Notes under the pieces: model-generated
What the model was told of the DNA's origin: nothing
Database searches by the model: none
What the model saw: the letters and a program-made list of their open reading frames with translations, nothing else
Assembly (NCBI GenBank): GCA_963784195.1
Contig: CAWARA010000020.1
Span: 248,001 to 312,000, forward strand
Direction of reading: 5' to 3'
DNA length: 64,000 nucleotides
DNA from: CAVQAH01 sp963784195
Lineage (GTDB): Bacteria > Acidobacteriota > Vicinamibacteria > Vicinamibacterales > 2-12-FULL-66-21
Shown: positions 57,556 to 64,000 of the stretch, piece by piece
How positions within the stretch are numbered: position 1 is the first letter of the stretch
Layout of the letters: each line of letters starts with the position of its first letter
Program-made: the position numbers and the translations under genes

Positions 57556-57583
57556 GCCCGCTCGTCCCTGCTACACTCCCCGC

Positions 57584-58360
57584 GTGAAGCTGACCGTCAC
57601 GGTCATCACCCACAACGAATCGCGAAACATCGGGGCGGCGCTCGAATCGGTGTCCTGGGCCGACGAGGTCATCGTCGTCGATTCCAACAGCACCGACGAC
57701 ACCGTGGCCATTGCCAGTCGCCATGGAGCGCGCATCGAGGTGCGTCCATGGACCGGCTACAGCGATCAGAAGAACTTCGCTGCGGGGCTCGCGAGCCATG
57801 ACTGGATCCTGTCGCTCGATGCCGACGAACGCGTCACGCCGGCGCTGGCGCGGGAGATCCGCGACCTGTTGACGCGTGGACCGCAGAAGAAGGGCTACCG
57901 CGTCTCGCGCGTCACGTTTTACCTCGGCCGGTGGCTGCACAGCACCGACTGGTACCCCGACTACCAGCTTCGCCTTTACGATCGGCGGTGCGGCAGCTGG
58001 AACCCTCGCCGCGTTCATGAGTCGTTCGAGCTCAAGAACGAGCGGCCTGGCAGGCTCCAGCACCATCTCGAGCACTACGCCTATCGCGACGTCTCCGATC
58101 ACGTCACGTCGATCGATCACTACACGACACTCGCCGCCGAACAATGGATGTCAGAGGGCCGCCGGACAAGCGTGCTCGAGATCGCGATCCATCCTCCCGT
58201 CGCGTTCCTGCGTAACTACATCCTGCGCTTTGGCATCCGCGACGGTTCGGCAGGTTTTCTCGTGTCGGCGCTCAACTCCTACTACGTGTTCATGAAGCTG
58301 GTGAAGCTGTGGGAGATGCAGAACCGGTTTGCGCGAAACCGTGCAGGACGGTCCGGCTAA
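57584..58360 (+). CDS. Glycosyltransferase family 2 (WaaE/KdtX-like)
   Basis: 258 residues from the GTG start at 57584. GT-A fold: VTVITHNESRNIGAALESV at the N-terminus, VVDSNSTDDTVAIA, the DxD-type metal site LSLDADERVT (about 88-97), then the WYPDYQLRLYDRR and RVHESFE segments typical of lipopolysaccharide core beta-glucosyltransferases of the WaaE/KdtX group. It probably builds the envelope polysaccharide or LPS core. The stop codon TAA lies within a GGCTAAAGCC hairpin. A GT4 gene follows 50 bp later. Confidence 0.88.
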   Translation: MKLTVTVITHNESRNIGAALESVSWADEVIVVDSNSTDDTVAIASRHGARIEVRPWTGYSDQKNFAAGLASHDWILSLDADERVTPALAREIRDLLTRGPQKKGYRVSRVTFYLGRWLHSTDWYPDYQLRLYDRRCGSWNPRRVHESFELKNERPGRLQHHLEHYAYRDVSDHVTSIDHYTTLAAEQWMSEGRRTSVLEIAIHPPVAFLRNYILRFGIRDGSAGFLVSALNSYYVFMKLVKLWEMQNRFARNRAGRSG

Positions 58361-58373
58361 AGCCGGACGCTAC
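58351..58373. repeat. REP-like hairpin containing a stop codon
   Basis: GTCCGGCTAAAGCCGGAC is a 7-bp stem followed by GCTACGAG. The loop supplies the TAA stop of the preceding GT2 gene. The same arrangement GGCT-(A/G)AAGCC-GCTAC recurs at 38131-38155. Confidence 0.7.
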
Positions 58374-58410
58374 GAGCCCCGAGCCCGAGCCCCGAGTCGA
58401 AGAAGCCCTG

Positions 58411-59532
58411 ATGTTCTCCCTGCACATCGACACGGCGCGGACGTGGCGCGGAGGGCAGAACCAGGTACTCGTCACCATCATGGGACTGCGCGCCCTCGGG
58501 CACCGCACGCTCCTCGTGGCGCACCCACGCGGCGAGCTTCGGCAGCGCGCGAAAGAGGGACTCGACCTGCTGCCGCTCGCGCCGCGCACAGAGATGGACC
58601 TGAGCGCCGCGTGGCGGCTGTCGCGGCTCGTCAAACAGCTGAAACCGGACATCATCCACGCACACGATCCGCATGGTGTGGCAATGGCCGGCCTGGCATT
58701 GTCCATGAGCACGCAGCTGACGAAACCGCCCCTCGTCGCCTCGCGCCGCGTCGATTTCCGTCTGCGCGGCACCGCGCTGTCGCGGTGGAAGTATCGTCAG
58801 GTCGACTGCTTCATCTGCGCGTCGGAGGCCATCCGGCAGGTGCTGATTTCCGACGGCGTCGGCGAGTCACGGGCGATCACGGTCCATGAAGGCATCGACC
58901 TGAGTCGGGTCGAAGCGGCACCACCGGCGAACGTCCACGAGGACCTCTGGCTGCCCCATCACGCGCCCGTTGTCGGCAACGTCGCCGCGCTCGTCCCGCA
59001 CAAGGGTCAGCGACACCTCATCGAAGCCGCACAACTCGTCGTCCGTCAGGTGCCCGACGCGCGGTTCGTCATCGCCGGCGAGGGCGAGCTGCGCCCGTCG
59101 CTCGAGCGACAGATCAAGGAACACCACCTCGAGAAACACGTGCTGCTGGCCGGATTCAGGCCCGATGTCCTGTCGCTGCACAAGGCCTTCGACGTGTTCG
59201 TGATGAGCTCGGTCACCGAAGGTCTGGGCACGTCTCTGCTCGATGCGATGGCCTGCGGCAAACCGATCGTCGCAACGACCGCCGGCGGCATTCCCGAGGT
59301 GGTGGTCGACGGCGAAACCGGCTTCCTGGTTCCGCCGCGCGATCACGAGGCGATGGCCGCCGCGATCGTGAAACTGTTGAAAGACGACGGACTACGCGCG
59401 CGGATGGGCGCGGCGGGATTGAATCGAGCGCGGAAGAAATTCAGCGCGGAGCGGATGGTGCAGGAAACGCTGCGGGTCTACAAACGCGTGGCCATGCATC
59501 CGCATCGAGAAGAGGCGGAGCAGGCTACCTGA
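58411..59532 (+). CDS. Glycosyltransferase family 4
   Basis: 373 residues, GT-B fold. The start MFSLHIDTARTWRGGQNQVL at 58411 is chosen; longer frames translate the REP hairpin. N-domain: QVLVTIMGLRALGHRTLLVA, DIIHAHDPHG. C-domain: VGNVAALVPHKGQRHLIEAA, FVIAGEGELRPSLE, VLLAGFRPDV, and the nucleotide-sugar motif TEGLGTSLLDAMACGKPIVAT with GGIPEVV. A probable partner of the GT2 enzyme in building a cell-surface glycan or LPS core. Acceptor unknown. Confidence 0.9.
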   Translation: MFSLHIDTARTWRGGQNQVLVTIMGLRALGHRTLLVAHPRGELRQRAKEGLDLLPLAPRTEMDLSAAWRLSRLVKQLKPDIIHAHDPHGVAMAGLALSMSTQLTKPPLVASRRVDFRLRGTALSRWKYRQVDCFICASEAIRQVLISDGVGESRAITVHEGIDLSRVEAAPPANVHEDLWLPHHAPVVGNVAALVPHKGQRHLIEAAQLVVRQVPDARFVIAGEGELRPSLERQIKEHHLEKHVLLAGFRPDVLSLHKAFDVFVMSSVTEGLGTSLLDAMACGKPIVATTAGGIPEVVVDGETGFLVPPRDHEAMAAAIVKLLKDDGLRARMGAAGLNRARKKFSAERMVQETLRVYKRVAMHPHREEAEQAT

Positions 59533-59542
59533 AGGGAATTCC

Positions 59543-60031
59543 CTATTGCGGCACCCCCACCAGGCCCGCCCGGCACCCCGAGTGGCTCCGAGGGCAGTCA
59601 TCAAAAGTCACAGCCTTCCCGTTCTCTGAGAACGTGACCCCGCGCGCGATCCTGGCGCTCGGGGTTCCTTCGGCCTCCACGAGCTTCACGACGCCCGCAG
59701 GCGCCAGCGTCTGGCCGTCATAGACGTGCAGCTGGTAGCCGTTGATAAGGAACGCAACTCGCTTCCCGTCCCGCGTCCACGCGATCTCGTCGCACTCTTC
59801 GCGACCGGGTGCGAGCGTGACGATGCGGGTGGCGTTCTCGCGTGAATCGCCGATCCACAGGCTCTGACAGGGACCGCCGTCGCATCCGTGGCCGCGCACG
59901 AACGCGATCCGGCCGGCGCCAGGCGCGGTGGCAGCTCTCACGTCCCACGTGTACTCGCGGCGCTGCAGGACGATGGCGGCTGCCGCGGCCAGGGCGGCGG
60001 CAACGAGCAGGGCGTAGACAACAGCTTTCAT
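59543..60031 (-). CDS. Membrane-anchored TolB/WD40-like fragment, unknown function
   Basis: About 162 residues. One N-terminal membrane helix (VVYALLVAAALAAAAAIVL) and a soluble domain with two beta-propeller-like blades: GRIAFVRGHGCDGGPCQSLW and DEIAWTRDGKRVAFLINGYQL. The remaining VTFSENGKAVTFDDCPR suggests a third blade. Four to six cysteines suggest disulfides in an extracytoplasmic domain. The ATG at 60031 overlaps the stop of the upstream TIGR02757 gene as ATGA. The family is not recognised with certainty; a TolB-like repeat is likely. Confidence 0.6.
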   Translation of the reverse strand: MKAVVYALLVAAALAAAAAIVLQRREYTWDVRAATAPGAGRIAFVRGHGCDGGPCQSLWIGDSRENATRIVTLAPGREECDEIAWTRDGKRVAFLINGYQLHVYDGQTLAPAGVVKLVEAEGTPSARIARGVTFSENGKAVTFDDCPRSHSGCRAGLVGVPQ

Positions 60032-60901
60032 CGGGCGGCTCTCACGCGAGGATGACACAGGCCTCGCAACGGGCATTGTGTGTCGGCTTGCTTCCGGCCA
60101 AAGCCGCACGCGTTCATCATGCCGACATGGCAGATCGAAAAGTCGAAGCGAACGGGATCAACGGGATCGAGCCGGCGCAGCGAACGGGTGACGTCGGCAG
60201 CCATTTTCCACCCGGGACTGACGTACTTGGTGAGCCGAAGGCATCGGCCGAGACGGATCACGTGCGTGTCGAGCGGCACGATCAACTTGCTCGCCGGCAC
60301 ACGCGTCCAGACGCCCAGATCGATCTCATCTCGCCGGACCATCCAGCGGAGGAACAGATTGAGCCGCTTGCACGCGCTGCCGGCCGAGGGACGCGGGAAG
60401 AAATAGCACACGCCGGGCCTGGCCGGGACGCGACGGTAAGCGCGGCGGATGTCGAGCGCCAGGGCGCGCGTCGAAAACGAATCAAGTGCAGCGCTGACAT
60501 CCTCCGCGTCTTCCTTGAAGGCCATCGACGAAGAACGATTCGAGCGATCCTGAGGACTCCAGGATCTGTCGCAGAATCCAGAGCAATGCGGCCACGTCCG
60601 TCCCGCGAATCCAGCGGTGCACCATCGCGCGCAATTCCGGATGCGGCGCGCCCGGATCGAAGCCGCGCACGAAGGCCGCCGGGCTGGGTCCCATGATTTT
60701 CAGCAGCGTGTCGATGGAGTTGAGCACGCTGGCCACCCGGCCAAACGCCAGCGCTGCCGCGCAGAACCCCGCGATCTCGCGATCGGCGTTGTCACGATAC
60801 GGTCTGACCCGGTGAACCGGATCGCTTGCCGAGTCCTCGCGATTGTAGTCGCGATAGAGCGCGTCGAGCGATCGGGACAGGGAGTTCACTGCGGGCTTCA
60901 T
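60028..60901 (-). CDS. TIGR02757 (DUF2400) family protein (frameshifted)
   Basis: About 290 residues. TIGR02757 proteins are conserved in many bacteria and resemble HhH-GPD DNA glycosylases in the C-terminal part; no activity is established. The N-terminal half (SLDALYRDYNREDSASDPVH, REIAGFCAAALAFGRVASVL, KIMGPSPAAFVRGFDP) is in frame from 60901. It breaks near 60520 (extra C in GGC(C)TTC) and the rest (CKRLNLFLRWMVRRDEIDLG, PLDTHVIRLGRCLRLT, DFSICHVGMMNACG) continues to 60028. Cysteines near the end (CHVGMMNAC, then QCPLRGLC) could bind an iron-sulfur cluster. Confidence 0.82.
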
Positions 60902-60904
60902 GGT

Positions 60905-61080
60905 CACGGAGAGGACGGAGGTAACAGACAAAGCTTCAACTCAGAGACTCAGAGACACGGAGGCCAGAAATGTTTTGCATGATCAACCAGAAATGTTTTG
61001 CATGATCAATAGGTTGCTCCGTGCCTCCGTGTCTCTGAGTTGAAGTTTTGTCTGTTACCTCCGTCCCCCTCCGACTCCGC
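60905..61080. repeat. Inverted-repeat element with a 23-nt tandem duplication inside
   Basis: Outer arms 60912-60964 and 61023-61070 share the words GACGGAGGTAACAGAC, CTTCAACTCAGAGACTC and ACACGGAGGC in inverted order; they are the same family as the outer arms at 7415-7748. Between them a 23-nt sequence starting CCAGAAATG occurs twice in perfect tandem (60964-60986 and 60987-61009). It fills the gap between the TIGR02757 gene and the phosphoribosyltransferase gene; no gene lies here. Confidence 0.88.
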
Positions 61081-61097
61081 CGGCTCCGTACCCCAAC

Positions 61098-61715
61098 TCA
61101 GAACGCCGTGATCTCCTCCCCTGCACGGCACATCGGACAGGCGTCGGCCGGATAGTTTTCAGGCGCCGGGTATTCGGCGAGGGCGTAATTGGCGACGCCG
61201 GCGTCGGTGACCGCTTCGAGCCGATCGCAAATCTCGACTGTCGCCAGCACGGTCCCGCCGGCACTCCGCACGAGATCGGCGCAGCGCTCGAACGTCTTCC
61301 CCGTGTTCCGCACGTCGTCTGCCAGCAGGACGCGGCGGCCGGCCATCTGCCGCCGGTAGAAATCGCGCAGCACGAACCCGCCGTTGCTGTTGGTGAACGG
61401 CGCGAAGCTGCACGCCGGGTGCGTCAGCGCGCGGCGGCCGTCCAGCAGCCCCGCCAGCGTATGCGCCAGCAGCGCGCCGCCGGTAGCCGGGCCGGCCACG
61501 ACCTCGGTCCGATCGAGCAGCTCGCCCGGCAGGATGTCGAGCAGATCCTGCGCCAGCTGCCAGATTGTCGACGGGTATCTGAAAAGCTGATGCGGGTTCA
61601 GGTAGACGCGACCGTGAAAACCATTTCCGTAGTCGAAGTGCCCCTGTTGCATGAGCACCTCGGAATCCTGCAGCTTCTTGAGTGCGCGCTTGCGCAGCTC
61701 GTCTCGACGACTCAC
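61098..61715 (-). CDS. PyrE-like phosphoribosyltransferase
   Basis: 205 residues. PRPP motif RRVLLADDVRNTGKTFERC (about 130-148), with GPATGGALLAHTLAGL before it, matches type I phosphoribosyltransferases close to orotate phosphoribosyltransferase. The N-terminus (LMQQGHFDYGNGFHGRVYLN) resembles OPRT relatives. The C-terminus carries a CPMC pair (DACPMCRAGEEI). It begins 2 nt after pyrC, so it belongs to the pyrBC operon, though a canonical pyrE is also present at 52608. It may use a different base or serve as a second OPRT. Confidence 0.8.
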   Translation of the reverse strand: MSRRDELRKRALKKLQDSEVLMQQGHFDYGNGFHGRVYLNPHQLFRYPSTIWQLAQDLLDILPGELLDRTEVVAGPATGGALLAHTLAGLLDGRRALTHPACSFAPFTNSNGGFVLRDFYRRQMAGRRVLLADDVRNTGKTFERCADLVRSAGGTVLATVEICDRLEAVTDAGVANYALAEYPAPENYPADACPMCRAGEEITAF

Positions 61716-61717
61716 CC

Positions 61718-63019
61718 TCAGCGTCCTCCCTCTGCGGAATACACGACGCGTCCCGCCACGATGGTTGCGGCTACACCGCCGCGCAGCTGCCAGCCATCGA
61801 ACGGGGTGTTTCTGGACTTCGAGCGCAGCGCCCCCGCGCTGACCGTGACCATCCGATCCGGCGCGAGCACCGTGATATCAGCGGGTATTCCTTCGCCGAG
61901 CGAGCCGCCCGGAAGGCCGAGCACCCGTGCCGGATTGACCGACAGCAGCTCGATCATCCTGCCCAGCGTGATCTTTCCGCTGTGCACCAGCCTGTCGAAC
62001 GTGATCGGAACGGCAGTCTCCAGGCCGACGATCCCGAAAGGCGCACGATCGAACTCGACCATCTTTTCGTCCGCATGGTGCGGCGCGTGATCCGTCGCGA
62101 TCACGTCCACGGAACCGTCGACGATGCCTTCGAGCATCGCGTCGCGGTCCAGCGTCTCGCGCAGCGGCGGATTCATCTTGAAGTTGGTGTCGTACTTGAC
62201 CGCGCCATCGAGCGCCTCGTCGGTCAACGTGAAGTGATGCGGCGCGACTTCGCACGTGACCTTCACGCCGCGTTGCTTGCCGTCGCGTACCGCACGCAGC
62301 GACTGACGCGCGCTCATGTGGGCGACGTGAACGTGCGCGCCAGTCAGCTCGGCAAGCGACACGTCACGCTCGACCATGATCGACTCGGCGACACCCGGAA
62401 TCCCGCGAAGTCCCAGCGCCGAGGCGTGCAGCCCCTCGTGGGCAACACCGTCACCTTTCAGCGACGGATCCTCGCAATGGTCGATCACCGGCATCCCCAG
62501 CATGCCCGCGTACTCGAGCGCCCGGCGCATCAACAGAGCCGTCGCCACGGGACGGCCGTCATCTGAAAACGCCACGCAACCGGCCGACTTCTGTTCGCCC
62601 AGTTCCGACAGCTGATCGCCTTTTGAGCCGATGGATACGGCGCCAATCGGATACACGCGCGCGAGGTTCGCCTCGGCCGCCTTCTTGAGGATGAACTGCG
62701 TGATACCCGCGTGATCGTTGATCGGCTCGGTGTTCGGCATGCACGCAAGCGCCGTGAATCCGCCAGCGACGGCTGACGCCGTACCGGAGGCGATCGTTTC
62801 CTTGTGCTCCTGCCCAGGCTCCCGCAAGTGCACGTGAATGTCGATCAGGCCCGGCACGACGATGAGCCCTCGGCCCACCTCGAACACCTCTGCCCCCTCG
62901 GCCGGCAAGTCCCGCCCGACACGCGCGATCACACCACCATCGACGAGCACGTCGAACATCCCGTCGCGACCGTTCGCCGGGTCGATGACCCGGCCGCCCT
63001 TCAACAACAACTTCCGCAT
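61718..63019 (-). CDS. pyrC: Dihydroorotase (type I, allantoinase-like)
   Basis: Zinc enzyme that cyclises carbamoyl-aspartate to dihydroorotate. 433 residues from the ATG at 63019; a longer frame to 63061 would translate the GGTTCA repeat. Metal-binding VPGLIDIHVHLREPGQEHKE (His-x-His, about 58-64), the bridging-lysine equivalent region FTALACMPNTEPIND, VIDHCEDPSLKG, HVAHMSARQSL, and DVIATDHAPHH with the Asp. It lies between pyrB and the PyrE-like gene. Confidence 0.95.
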   Translation of the reverse strand: MRKLLLKGGRVIDPANGRDGMFDVLVDGGVIARVGRDLPAEGAEVFEVGRGLIVVPGLIDIHVHLREPGQEHKETIASGTASAVAGGFTALACMPNTEPINDHAGITQFILKKAAEANLARVYPIGAVSIGSKGDQLSELGEQKSAGCVAFSDDGRPVATALLMRRALEYAGMLGMPVIDHCEDPSLKGDGVAHEGLHASALGLRGIPGVAESIMVERDVSLAELTGAHVHVAHMSARQSLRAVRDGKQRGVKVTCEVAPHHFTLTDEALDGAVKYDTNFKMNPPLRETLDRDAMLEGIVDGSVDVIATDHAPHHADEKMVEFDRAPFGIVGLETAVPITFDRLVHSGKITLGRMIELLSVNPARVLGLPGGSLGEGIPADITVLAPDRMVTVSAGALRSKSRNTPFDGWQLRGGVAATIVAGRVVYSAEGGR

Positions 63020-63098
63020 CTGAACCTTCGTCGTGAACCTTCGTCGTGAACCTCTCGTCATGAACCCTCGTCATGAACCCTCGTCATGAACCTGCGCC
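63020..63098 (-). repeat. GGTTCA-type array between pyrB and pyrC (copy 5)
   Basis: Five or six GAACC(T/C)TCGTC(G/A)T units of 13-14 nt in plus orientation. The array spans the last codons and stop of pyrB and the space before pyrC. Confidence 0.85.
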
Positions 63099-64000
63099 CC
63101 TCCCGCCAACAGGTAAAGGACCGCCATCCGCACGGCGACGCCGTTCGAGACCTGCTCGAGAATGACCGAAAAGGGGCCGTCAGCGACGTCCGAGTCGATC
63201 TCGACGCCGCGATTCATCGGGCCCGGGTGCATCACGATGACGTCCGGCTTGGCCAGCGCCAGCCGCTCGCGCGTCATCCCGAAGAGTGCAAAGTACTCGC
63301 GAACCGACGGGAAGAAGTGCCCATGCATGCGCTCGTGCTGAATGCGCAGCAGCATGACCACGTCGGCGTCCCTGACCGCCTCTTCGACGACCGTCGTTGG
63401 CCGGAGCCCGAGCTGCTCGACGCCGGCGGGCATCAAGGTGGCCGGGCCGCACGCCCAGACCTCGGCGCCCATCGTGTTCAGCAGCAGCGCATTCGAGCGA
63501 AGGACGCGGCTGTGGAGCAGGTCGCCGACAATCGCGACCTTCAGCCCCGCCAGCCGGCCCTTGTGCTCGCGGATGGTGAACGCGTCGAGCAACGCCTGCG
63601 TCGGATGCTCGTGCGTGCCGTCGCCGGCGTTGATGATGGCCGACCTGCAGATGCGCGACAGCAGATGCGGCGCGCCCGAGGACGCATGGCGCATGACGAT
63701 CATGTCGGGCGCCATGGCCTCGATGTTCTTCACCGTATCGATGAGCGTTTCACCCTTGGTGACACTCGACGTCGCGGTCGCGATACTCAACGTATCCGCG
63801 CTCAGGCGCTTCTCGGCAATCTCGAACGACGTCCGTGTCCTCGTGCTCGGCTCGAAGAACAGGTTGACGACCGTGCGGCCGCGCAGCGTCGGCACTTTCT
63901 TGATCGGCCGCGCCGCGATCTCCTTCATCGCTTCCGTAGTGTCGAGGATCAGCGTGATCTCGCCGGCGTCGAGGCCGGCAATCCCGAGCAGGTGACGCGA
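63071..64000 (-). CDS. pyrB: Aspartate carbamoyltransferase, N-terminus beyond right edge
   Basis: First committed enzyme of pyrimidine synthesis. The visible part (about 309 residues, no start in view) begins LLGIAGLDAGEITLILDTTE. It shows the carbamoyl-phosphate loop FFEPSTRTRTSFEIAEKRL, MRHASSGAPHLL, INAGDGTHEHPTQALLDAFT, VAIVGDLLHSRV, and the aspartate loop MHPGPMNRGVEIDS. The last residues (QVHDEGS) and the stop are inside the repeat array, which therefore sets the C-terminus. It heads the pyrB-pyrC-pyrE-like operon. Confidence 0.95.
   Translation of the reverse strand, partial: SRHLLGIAGLDAGEITLILDTTEAMKEIAARPIKKVPTLRGRTVVNLFFEPSTRTRTSFEIAEKRLSADTLSIATATSSVTKGETLIDTVKNIEAMAPDMIVMRHASSGAPHLLSRICRSAIINAGDGTHEHPTQALLDAFTIREHKGRLAGLKVAIVGDLLHSRVLRSNALLLNTMGAEVWACGPATLMPAGVEQLGLRPTTVVEEAVRDADVVMLLRIQHERMHGHFFPSVREYFALFGMTRERLALAKPDVIVMHPGPMNRGVEIDSDVADGPFSVILEQVSNGVAVRMAVLYLLAGGAQVHDEGS

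Overview
The window is one contiguous piece of a GC-rich bacterial chromosome, almost certainly from the phylum Acidobacteriota and probably the Vicinamibacteria (subgroup 6). The evidence is three long ADOP-type ABC permeases next to a PadR regulator, two secreted proteins of the acidobacterial VWFA-related type, a secreted DPP-IV-like S9 peptidase, and short hairpins of the GGCTGAAGCC / GGCTAAAGCC type between genes. Taxonomy is inferred from these family signatures, not from a marker phylogeny. No tRNA, rRNA, CRISPR array, transposase, integrase or phage gene was seen.

Layout. 1-2321: a dynamin-like GTPase running off the left edge, divergent from a MacA/HlyD-type adaptor. 2452-4857: a fatty-acid desaturase and an EamA transporter in convergent orientation, whose tails are written in a shared repeat. 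4838-7194 (minus): the F0 genes of ATP synthase, in the order atpZ, atpI, atpB, atpE, atpF. 7762-17488 (minus): complex I genes nuoA, C, D, H, J, K, L, M, N, without B, E, F, G or I. 17709-25361 (plus): two VWA proteins, a CcsA/HemX-like protein, then hemA, hemC, a cobA-hemD fusion and hemB. 25647-33729: padR and three ADOP permeases. 33844-38101: a two-component cluster made of a receiver-PP2C phosphatase, an NtrC-type regulator and an NtrY-like kinase. 38176-46708: an NTF2-like secreted protein, an N-acyl-D-amino-acid deacylase, hemL, a glycine-zipper envelope protein, ispG, a MATE exporter and a TPR protein. 46730-53177 (minus): a DUF1028 protein, the envelope and isoprenoid operon uppS-cdsA-dxr-rseP, truA and pyrE. 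53177-59532: the S9 peptidase, a TolC-like protein and two glycosyltransferases. 59543-64000 (minus): a small beta-propeller-like protein, a TIGR02757 protein, a PyrE-like phosphoribosyltransferase, pyrC and pyrB (cut by the right edge).

How the genes work together. The largest blocks serve energy conversion (complex I and F0) and tetrapyrrole synthesis: hemA, L, B, C and D take glutamyl-tRNA to uroporphyrinogen III. dxr, ispG and uppS make isoprenoid precursors and the undecaprenyl carrier, cdsA makes CDP-diacylglycerol, and rseP handles envelope-stress proteolysis. pyrB, pyrC and pyrE make UMP precursors. Good sigma-70-like promoters can be read for nuo, the VWA/heme cluster, uppS and the F0 operon.

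Two features stand out. First, intergenic spaces carry several unrelated-sequence families of short-period (7-14 nt) degenerate tandem repeats, often arranged as the two arms of a long inverted repeat and often reaching into the ends of genes. Second, 13 genes, including essential ones such as atpB, nuoN, ispG and cobA-hemD, carry single-base indels, almost all insertions and typically an extra C before a G. This looks like systematic sequence error, so these loci are annotated as single genes with the inferred shift positions.
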